64,000 bases of DNA, taken from positions 1,557,996 to 1,621,995 of the forward strand of contig CAXAMN010021112.1 of assembly GCA_963970005.1 (NCBI GenBank). The letters run 5' to 3'. The notes below the pieces were generated by a model that was not told the origin of the DNA, searched no databases, and saw only the letters and a list, made by a program, of their open reading frames with translations. A program made the position numbers and the translations under genes. Origin of the DNA: Durusdinium trenchii. Taxonomy: Eukaryota; Sar; Dinophyceae; Suessiales; Symbiodiniaceae. Shown piece after piece: positions 11,565 to 22,200 of the stretch; position 1 is the stretch's first letter; each line of letters begins with the position of its first letter.

Positions 11565-13206
11565 CTTGAAAAATCCCGACATGGGGCAGGGATGTCAACC
11601 CTGCTTGACCATGGAAAATGAACAGATTCCCTTTGATTTTTTCAGGGATGTCAACCGAAGCCATGCTTTGGTGGAAGAGGTTTTGACTCACAGGCAAATC
11701 CAACCCCAGGGATGGATCAGATCCAGCAGCTCAGCTTTAGTACTTGTAGTTCACATGCAAACCCCCACATAGAGCACCAGACCCTTGGCTCCTAAGCCAA
11801 GAGTGCCCCCTCACGGGGCATCATATTCATGCTGCGATTTGCTTGCAAGCAATGAGACTCTACCGAACAGAACTGATATCGAGATCATCTTGATGTGCAA
11901 ACATGGACCCGGATCATTTCCCGTGGAACACCTTTTTCCTCTACAAACCACGACATTTGGAGGGGTCCCCCTACGGGCTTGTCTCAAAATCAGTCCCCCT
12001 AAACTCATCTAGCCTAAACTTCAGCCTCTTGACTAAAAGGAAACAGGAAAACAAACAGCAAAAACGACATAGAAGCCGCTTCCAAACGATTGAGTTGTGG
12101 CCACTTCCTCACACCAGTCACACGGATTCTTGGCACAAGGAGATCGTGTCGGATTCGGGTCTGCCATAGCTGCCACTGCTACGGAACTCGTCGTGGTCGT
12201 TGTCGTCTATGGCACCGTCCCTCCCTCGAGATGAAGGTGCCCTCCTCTTTCAATCAACACGGGTGGCCTGACAATGATACTGGGCAAGTGGCCAAAGGGC
12301 TGGCTCCACTGCGTCTCCAATTTGCAAACTACCGTGATGTTCACCATCTTCCATGTGTCTCCATTCCCCAATTCATGCACCCTTTTCAGTTTTCAACCAC
12401 CCCGCCACCTCTGTCGGCCTCTGCTGAAAGAGCAACGCCTGATGCGAAAGCGATGCTCGCGCGCGCTCGCGCGCGTGCATTTTGCCACAAAACCTCCCCC
12501 CAAACTCGGCGGCGAGAGGTCGTTTGGGTTGATCTGCCAAGTGGAGAGGTGCCAAAGAACTCATTAGACTCCTGAATATAAACCCCCCGCATTTACAAAG
12601 ACGTTTCTCAATTCAATGGGAGGGGTTTAAACCATGAAGAGTATGAAGAGTCTACATTAAGCACAATGGAAGCAGAACAAACCCGAAATGGATCTATTCT
12701 TGATCTATCCAGGTTTGTGGCCGAACTCGGCATCACTCCATGTGGTACGTGACGAAAAAGACTATATGTTCCACCACTTTTCACCACTCTCAACCTCATG
12801 AGAGTTCAGCCTGTGAGGTGAAAAGGGGCTTTGCCCGGCATTTTCGGATGTTTCGCAGCCCAGAACAAGCCAGAACCATCGACAGCTGCCAGCTGTCTAA
12901 GATCAGCGGTTTCATCCACCTGGGGGGCAAAGATGTGCAAAGCCGGAAGATGAGCTTTCTTGGTCAAGTTTGACCATACCATCTATCATCTTGGCGGTAT
13001 TATCGGTGTCCCACCTGCCTTCATTGGCAAGGACATCTTCATGTAGACTCTGATTCCATTTCAACCCGCATTTGGAACTGCAAATCCTCTGGAAGAGACA
13101 CGGCGATTCGCCCAATACAGCGGTATTGGAGCTGGTTGGGCGATCGCCATTGGGTATACATGTTCACCGAAGACGAACTTACTTTGGACGCTGGACGCTT
13201 TTTCTC
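11565..13206. other. Region expected to hold the HIS1 3' exons; none recognised
   Basis: The C-terminal part of ATP phosphoribosyltransferase should follow the 13.2-kb exon. I found no frame here resembling its final regulatory region. Minus-strand patches at about 12.1-12.3 and 12.9-13.1 kb have coding-like composition but cannot be tied to the family. Confidence 0.4.
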
Positions 13207-13243
13207 GCCTCCGTCTCGAGAACATCAGCGACAATGTCGAGGC
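13207..13243 (-). CDS. HIS1: HIS1 exon 10 (last one traced)
   Basis: Starts GGGCAG|GC and reads (G)[11 protein letters not shown] plus two bases of an Ala codon, the conserved (D/E)(V/I)-x-E-T-E-A segment. The proposed GA donor gives phase 2. Downstream frames fail within about 10 codons if not spliced, so an intron must follow here. Confidence 0.75.
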
Positions 13244-16200
13244 CTGCCCGGGGGTTTGGGTTCGCGGGTACCCTCCGACTCTCTGCAAAACATGGCCAAA
13301 GGCTTTGGACAGTGATATGCCTCGGCGAAAAAACAAGATCTGTTCTGACTGGAATGGCACCTCCTGTTTGCTAGTTCTTTATGCTTAAATTCATGACTCA
13401 ATTCTGGAACTTCTCAAAGACGGCATAAATAATATGCATAAATTGTCGACAACTCTTCATTGTGGTCATACTCGTTAGATGAGGTCAAGTAAGTACACCA
13501 AACATGTTGCCAGAAACGCAACGCTTGGTGACTTTTGAGTAAGGCGAGGGAGGGTGCCTTTGGACTTTGGCATGTCGAAGGAACCCGCCCTCCAAATCAA
13601 GCAGTACCTCGCAAAATCAACCAATAAAGCCAGAAAGTAGGCAGCAAGAACCTTGGATGGATGGATGGATGGATGGATGGATGGATGGATGGATGGATGG
13701 ATGGATGGATGGACTGATGGATGGATGGATGCATGGATGGAGACCCTAGCGAACGAGGACCGCGTTAACTGAGACGAAAACGCTCGGGACTTGGTTCAAG
13801 GATTCGTGAAGACGGCGAATACTCCCGAGGATTCACGCAAAATGGGACGGGTTCCTAAACGTTCACCACCAGTTCGAACGTGAACCAACCAACCAACCAA
13901 CCCCAGTTTAAAAATGTCCATAGCCACAGCCAAGAACCATCCAAAACCTGGTCATCAAACCAAAAATATATCTATAGCCGATAGATTGACTCAAAGCTGG
14001 ATCGTGAAAGTTTAAAAAGCACCAGGCCCTCCACAGCCCTCCAAAGTCCCAGCGCAAAATGCCGAACTCGCTGAACATCAACGCCACGAGACGCGCGAAA
14101 AAGAGACCGCGGCTCCTGCGGCTTTCATGGTGGTGCCCGTCTCAACGAGGTCCACCACTGCCTGGGTCGGTGCTCTCTTGCTTCGTCCGACCGGAGGCAA
14201 TGTACCTGGTGGACCATGGCTGAAGCCAAGATGCTTCAGGTTTTGACCCATCCCGGGGGAAGGACCGCCTTTTTCAAAAGAAGACCCTTTTTATACACAA
14301 GGGTTAGGTCTATTCCATTACAGGGCCCAATGGATGATGGTTCAGTTGAAGGGCTTGTTCAAACATTGTGACAATGTATAATTTGACTGTTAGAGGTAAT
14401 AGGACGAGACCCTACACAAGGGGTGAAAAAGGGGTAAATGCTAAGGTTACCCGGTCACCCACTGAGCTTTTAAGATCGAAAGTTGACCATCGGCCATCGG
14501 CCCTTCCAAACTCCAACTTCACCGTCACCTAATACCCCCAAACACACACCCGTCTCACAGGTCACCATCCGAAAACAAAGACCCTTCAAAAAAAGGACTT
14601 CAAACGAACCGAACACCTCCTCTCCATCTCGCGCGGTCGCCTCCTGCAAAACCCGCCTCTTTTTGAGGCGGTTTTCGCTAGTTCATGTCATCCCTCGAAG
14701 TCCGGGTTCTTCGGAACTGAAGTCCTGAAGTCTTCAGGACTTCCAAGACGTCCCGTTCTGTCCACATAGCACGTCCCGTCTTCGCTCCCGTCACCGGCTC
14801 CAAGGCGCATCGGCCAGCCCCAAGCCACACGCCGCCTCCACGGAGCCTGACACTTCCTGGCTCGGCGCTTGGTTCGGGGGTCGGTGGCCGGAAGCTGCCA
14901 CGAAGCCGGCAGCGGGTTGGGGTGAACACCGGGAAGGTGTTCGTTCGTTCTCAACGTGCAGTCACGTTGAAGGAAAGGGAATTAATGATCAAATGACCTT
15001 GGATTTGCTGAAGGAACCGTGAACAGACATAAACCAAATCCATCAAAATCGTCAAGGATCACTCATGGGGGAAAGCAAAATCAGCCACAAAACTAGGATG
15101 ATGATCCTCAGTACTTCAACTGGAAACCTCCGTGTCACGGGGTGCATGCTTGATGTAGAAAATGCATTCTCGATCTCTGACATCTGGAAATGGGTCAAAA
15201 CCTGGATCAAAACCTGGAGCCGAGTCACTCGCAAGTCGTGTGACCATATCCCAGTTGTGATCCACCGCGTAACGGGCTCAGTTCATGTCAGTCATCACGG
15301 GTCATTACATCACCGAAGATGAACCTCTGCTCCATATCGGTTTGTTGAGATGCAACACCATGTTTCAACTGGTCTTGGACTCCCGGGGTACACAGTATTT
15401 AGTCCCATTTGGGCTCCTGGCCTAGCGCCGTGCTTGCTTCGGGGGTTGGGGTGCCGGGTGACGGGTGAGTTTGGGGGGTCTGTCCCGTCCCTACCTTCTT
15501 TTCGATGTGGAACAGGAGCGGAATGGTAACACGATCTTCAAAAAGGATTTGGCAGAATGTAAACTAGCCAAAACGGGCATGTCGAGGTGTTTTGGAAGAG
15601 AAGATTGAGCACTTTCAGTGATTTTACATGAAAGTGTGAGATGACGAGATGGCGAGGGTGAGTACGCCATCCCTTCACGGAGCACGGGTCCTAAGATGGG
15701 AGATTATGCTTCATGATTATATACTAGCAGCAGCCTGAGATGGGGAAAACATCCTTTTAATTCTGTTGCTTTGACGGGTGAATTCTGCGTTTTCAATTGT
15801 TCAGCCATGTTCAGCCCATTGGTGAAGAGATATGGTCCAACCACCCAAATCCTGTCATATTGTGTCTCTTCAGAAATACGCACATCGGTGGCGTTGAGCA
15901 CGTGTGCCTTGATGTGAGTGGAGTGGTTCTCCTGGGAAGTGAATGCCGGGAGGGCGGATGTGATTCAAAACGGAGCAACTGACTCTGCGCTGCCAGGACC
16001 TTCCCAGCCTTCTCAGGATTGTGACCTTTTATACAGACCTAAGTGACCTCATTCTGGGATGTCAACTTGGGTCACTGGGAAGGTCCTAGTGTCAGAGACA
16101 CCTTTGGCAAAGCCAACTTGAGTTCCATCCCGCAATCCTCTTGTCAAGTATTTCGGAACACTGCCCCATGAAATGTTTGAGGTGCCAAGCAAATATCACA

Positions 16201-19200
16201 AGTGCCTTCAACAAGATTGTCACATCATGTCACACACAATTGTGTAAAAAAGGGTCTGCTTAAATACGTGTTGAAAAACAAACATCTATATAGTCACGAC
16301 ATGTTTGTTTTTTGCCCTACAAAATCGTGTGGTGATGTCAAATATTGGTACTGTTTGCAATTCTGTAGATTCTGTATTGTTGGTTGTGTGGAAATATTCA
16401 TGTCTACAATTGCCAACGTGTTCAAGACAGGCATCAAAACAATGCGGGCATTTGCAGTGCAAACATCCGGGTAGTCCTGCGACAACCCGTCGAAGAACCG
16501 CTTTGTCAATGAAGGGAAGGATGTTACGATGCGCTTGCCGACAAAGGCCTGACCAAAAAAGCACGGTTGCAGCAAAAATGGTTCGACACATTTCATGTTC
16601 CCTTGCTCAAAACACAACAGAATACCATCGTGTACTATCCCTCTCATCGCGCGATCCAATGAAACGCGTCGACGGCATATGCGTTACGCAGGGCAACATA
16701 TGCATGCTGAAACACCCCTATACAGCAAAACATCAAGATTTAGCAAAAACAAAGTCAGAATACCATCATATACCATCAGCGCGCTTGTCCTTCAAAAGGG
16801 TTTGATTCGAATTGTATCCAGTATGTTCCAAAAACGGTCACGGGCGCAAAGCCTAGTCATCAAACCAAGAAATCGCTGTCTGGATTTGCTGCCAAGGCTC
16901 TTTGGCCGGTCTATCCTAAGTCACAACAGCCACAAAGCGAAGGTGGCTCAAGGGTGTGGACCCTAGAAGCACTGTGTGTTGTCGAGCTGACAAATAGTCT
17001 TTTCGAGTGCAAGGGGCATTCATCGTTCAGCTGGTTGAAGTTGAAGCGCCCTTGTTGGCTCCTACATCAACATCATGACCTCGCCTGAAGCTCAGAAACT
17101 CCGACATCTTGAACTTTGCCATCCTATCCTTCGCATGGCTAGAGCCTGCGCGACCAACAGCTTGAAAAAAAGCGAGCGTCCGGAAGCACAAAGCACCAAA
17201 CACAGATAAGAGCAGCCTTGATTGGGCACGACTTTGCCCTTAAAAAGGACTGAGTTCTCAAGAGGTATCAAGCAAGCTGCACCAGCCCTCCAGAGGGTTG
17301 CCAAGCAGGCTCTGCACATCAACCACATCAAACAACATCCGTACGGCTTGCTGCAGTAATTAGGCATGGTCTCCATACGCTGCACTGACTTTGGCAGTCA
17401 TGACATTGTAATCTGTGTAAAGCTACTCTCTGCACATCGTACGCTGCTATAATCACTCCGGAGTACTGCAGTGTGGTGCATGGAATGTGCGGAAGATTCT
17501 CCGCGAGGACTTTGCGACGACCCTTGTTGAATCTGCATCACAAAAATCCTGTCCATGATTTATCTCACGCATGCGCATATGCGCGAACACACACACAGAG
17601 ATTTGCTCAAATTAATAATTGTTTAACCACGTCAGGGGTAGTCTCTGCTGAAATGGGAACTTAAAAAATTTGCTTCGTTCTCCGGCTCCCCATGGAAGAC
17701 TTCTCCACCATGTGTAGAACATCAAAATGGAAGTCTTATTGTTCTCCCAAGGAGAAACCCAAGTCTTGAACCCAAACAAGTTCTCCAGGGAGACACTTTT
17801 CTGGAGGGAGACCACAAAATCACTGAAGTCTGGAAGGGACACACTGTTCAACATAGGTTTCTGTTTCATTCAGCACGCGTGTCTGAGCATGAAATTCGCT
17901 TCGTCCCCTTTCGACCATTCGCCTTGAGAACGCCCAGGTCCAACCGAGGATTCGCGCGAGGCGCGTGAGGACGGGTCCAAAGGAACATCAATTGGGTCCA
18001 ACCTCCAAGGGCCCAATGGATGATTGGGCCCAGTGGATTTACGGACAGAAAACAGGTGACACCTGGGACAGACCGACCAAACCGGTACATCCTATACGTA
18101 CAACGACGGCGCTGTGCTGTTGACAAACATGTCTGATTGTAGACCACGAAATGAGGATGACAAGAGTTAAACAATTGAGAAACTTTCGACGAGGAAGGCC
18201 TTAAAAGGTCACCGTTGCAATCCATTGCTTTGCTTTGTAAGGATGAGAGCCCCGCAAACGAGGCAATCTCTCAAAAAGACTGACTGTAGCGCTTCATATC
18301 ATAAATGGATGCTTGTGTAGGTCCGGTTTGAGGGAGGCAAAGAGCAAAAAGCTGTTAGCAGCGTGTTGTAATCATGATAAGAGATTGTGGACAAACATCG
18401 GGAAGTGCATGAACTGTTACTATGGATGAGAACCTTCAAGTCAGGATGGGTCGCAATCTCTTGCAATGCACATCTCGGGCTCTGTAAAGGAGGGAACGCA
18501 TTCATGGAAAGGGGAACACATACATGTCTGATCAATGTCATGAAGAAAAGACAATGTGCAAACGGGATCAGGGGTAGGGTGAAAAATAACAAGGCTGAGG
18601 AACCTACAGTGTCATAAAGAATGAGGTGTTCGGAAGAAAATGGCGTTTTGACTTGACACAAACACAAGACTGATATATACATTTCTCTAAAAACAAACAC
18701 AAAGCCAAAGACACTAGTGTTTGCATACCTGTGTAATGCATATATATATATACATTAATAGAATTATGAATGATTATGTGCATTTGATTGCATTTGTGTA
18801 TACAACACCTTCCAAACAAATGTGTCATAACATGTCATAACCCAACCAAAATCTTTTAGTTTGAGGATGTTTGAGGCAGAATTGTGTCTTGACTCAAACA
18901 TGTTGAGGCTGTTTTGATTTAATTGGAAGATTATGTTCGATCCCCTATCCCACGTATCCTATCCGATATTTTCAGGAATCAAGGCTTTAAAAAAGACTTT
19001 GGATAAGAGCTTCAGGCTTTGGAGAAGAATTTGAACACAGTGTGGGGCTGATATGGGCTCTGCTGCAGCTGTTGACTTGGATCGGTCGAGCATCGCAAAG
19101 CTGCACAGGCGCTTGCAAGCAAAGCTTGCATTTTCCGATGCCCAACTTGAGCACGACCTGCAAATGGGGAGAGTTGATCTCAGAAGCCAGCAGTGGAACT

Positions 19201-22200
19201 TCCGAAGTGAGCAAGAACCATGGGCTTTGTCTACGGCGTCTACGGTAGCTCCAACAAGGACACCTCTCGTTGGGTACGGAAAGCTCCAGGAAGAACCCTT
19301 TTTGTTGTGCTTCTGAGGGACAAATCATTGAAGCGTCTTGCAAAGCAAAATCAAGCATAATGAACTAGCAATATCCCCTAGTGGATCCTCGGTTTTTTTG
19401 GGGGTCGGACGCACAAGAAGAGTGTTCATGCAGTTTTAGACTTCTGGTTGGATATCCTGTTGGCTTGTTCGGTCGAATTGACGGTTTTTTTAACACTTGT
19501 TGGTGAGGACTCTGTCATAAGGATATCACATCCAAACGTGGCTGATCCAAACGGAGTTGGGATTGGGCTACAACTCCTACGGCCGGTCTCCCCAGCCGTC
19601 ACGAAGCGCAGCACCCGAAGCAACACGAGCGATTCGCGAAGCCCAGTCCCAAGCAGAAAGAAATGGTTGTTCCAATACCCAGACACTCCATGTACGGTAT
19701 ATTTACCTACATTGGGGTGGTTTGTGGATCAATGTAGGCATATATTCCAGTCCCATGGAGTGTGTGGGATATGACAATTGGATCCTTTTCACAACAAACT
19801 GGCTGTTTGGGGGGGAAACATCCAGAACTGTTTCTGCTTCAAACTAGGTTCACCCAGGACATCCCTCCCTCCCTCTCACCGCCCCAGGTTCCGGCCGCCT
19901 CGACCGGCGCATCCTCCACGGAGGCATATCCGGCTTCGAACCTCGCTGTCTCATTCCAAAGTGAAAAGCATCCGGAGCTTCACGGTGCTGCGGTCGTACG
20001 CTTCGATGGTCGAAGCGGGGGCCTTTTGAGATGGATGTCCCGTGAGGTCAAAGAAAGGCCCCGGCCTTTTGATGTCAAAAATGGACTTCTGAGACGTCCG
20101 AAGTCCGAAGTCTCATGACAAGTCCTCTGGACCCAATCGAAGGAGAGCAAAGTGCCTTAAGTGCCTGTTCCGGAATTCCTTCATCTGTTCACGACCCATG
20201 CATGTTCATTCGGTTTCTTACTCCATGTTTGACTGACTTCCATCTCACTTGTTCATCCAGTCGGTGCCTGCTCCGCGTAGCACATGTGGTTGGAAAGGAA
20301 GACATATTCACCAAATGATTTCCCTCCAATGCTCCAACGGAGACACTCCCCCAAAACGGTCGAGCCCCGCTCTGCTGGGCGAGGCTCACTGCTTCCTCCA
20401 GCATGTCGCTTCCGGAGATGCCAATATCCACATTGCCCTCCATGACCTGGTCGTGTGTTTCGTGGAACAAACACCTCGTGTACATATGGCCTTGGGAAAA
20501 ACACTAAACACTGAACTAAACATATGGTGTTTTTCTATTACACCAAACATATGGTCTGACCAGACTAGTCTGAAGGATGTATCCCATTACCAGTAACAGT
20601 GGACGTTGAAAGCTTGGTCAGCAAAGGCCTTTCTCAAAAATACTTGTATATATATATATATTATATAACTATGACTATGTGATACTATGTGTACGTATAT
20701 CACTTAATAGATAATCTTTTACGGACTGTTACTGGTAGTGGGACACACCCTACATTGAGTATTCCTAGATATTGTCCATGCTGTCCTCTTCCAACATGAG
20801 TTATATAAAGTGTATGCATCACAGTGTGTCCAAACACTGGCTTGAGGAGCCACGCACAGACTTTTTGGCTTATGGTGGTGGCCTCCCAGTTTCGGCTATG
20901 GTCACTGCCAGAATCGTAGAGATTGTAACCAAATGTAACAAATTAGGATAGAAGATATAGAAGGTGGAGGAAAACGCGAAACTACTACCCTACTTCTTTC
21001 TTAGCGAGAAAAATATTGACAGTCCATGGACCGAGTGGTTGAACATGTTGCTAGATTGGTCAGATTCCCTGCAACACGTTCTTTGTTCCAGTGGGCCGCA
21101 GAAATGTCACGGACCCATTTCCAGGCCAAAAGCATGACAAAAAGAAACATTGCAAAAAACAAAAACATGTTAAGACAAAGGGATACTTACCATGGGATAC
21201 CGCTTGTTGCCGCAAAGAGGTCGGCTTGCCTGCCATACCCTAAGCCTTCCAGCATCCAATTCAAGGCGCATAGCTTGGGATGTCTGCTGCCGGCAGGAAC
21301 ACCTTAGGAAGGACTCGGGCTCTCCGCTCTCTCACCCCGGTCATGGTCGTTCCTGCAACAAAGCAAGCAACACGTAAACTGATCTGAACCTCAATGGCTG
21401 CCAGTTCAGGTGTTCGCTATCACTAACACTCTTTGAATCCCTTCCATCCAGCTTTTTCAGTTGCAGTTGCAGTGGGTGTGACTACCTGAGAAGTGGAAGC
21501 ATAAGCTCACCAGAAGCTCACCTGCCCATAAACAGAGGAAAGGCCCTTTCCAACAAAGTGGTCAGGAAATTGGGGATGACTCCGTTCTGGAAGCTTCTCT
21601 TCTTCTCAGGTCATGTTGAACGCATTTCATGATCACCCCGTATGGGGCTATTTGGGTGTGTAATTTAACTTGAGAGAGAAGGGGGTGAACGAAAAGTAGC
21701 AGGCAATCACAAGCAACCCTGGTAGAAGTCCATGACGGTTATATATACCTTTCGTGATATGGAGACACCCAGCCAATAGGTGTTGGTCAATTGTCCTTCT
21801 TCCAGAGGGTCTTCGGAAGGTCTGACCATCTTAATACACCCATTTCATCACAGGAGTCCGGGGCGATGTCATTTTCTGAAGCTAAGCTCCTGCTGTGAAC
21901 ACCCGCTCTTGTGGACATCGCCACGTACGTCTCCCTTGGGGCGTCTGATGGCGTCTGTAGATACGACATGCAGGTCCTCCCACGGCAAAGAGGTCAAACA
22001 ACCGGCACAAGGGAACTCGGGAACTGCGGTTTAGGGCTAGACGTGATTCATGGATGTGCCCCAGCTGTCCAATCCTACGACCGACGAAGTCGGTTGTCTT
22101 CTTTGAATGGATCAATCTTCACAATCCCCAAAAGCCTTGCGCAGAGTTTTGGTCGAACCCAGAGCAGAAAAACCTCATTCTGCCAGCAGAAAACCACCTC

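Noticed and set aside
13567..13749. Plus-strand ORF with M-D-G-W repeats
   Set aside because: Product of the TGGA microsatellite.
14700..14790. Minus-strand reading [12 protein letters not shown] after HIS1 exon 8
   Set aside because: It looked like the PRPP loop, but the sequence is an imperfect GACTTC/GAAGTC repeat also seen near 20.1 kb, and the true loop was found at 14116-14161.
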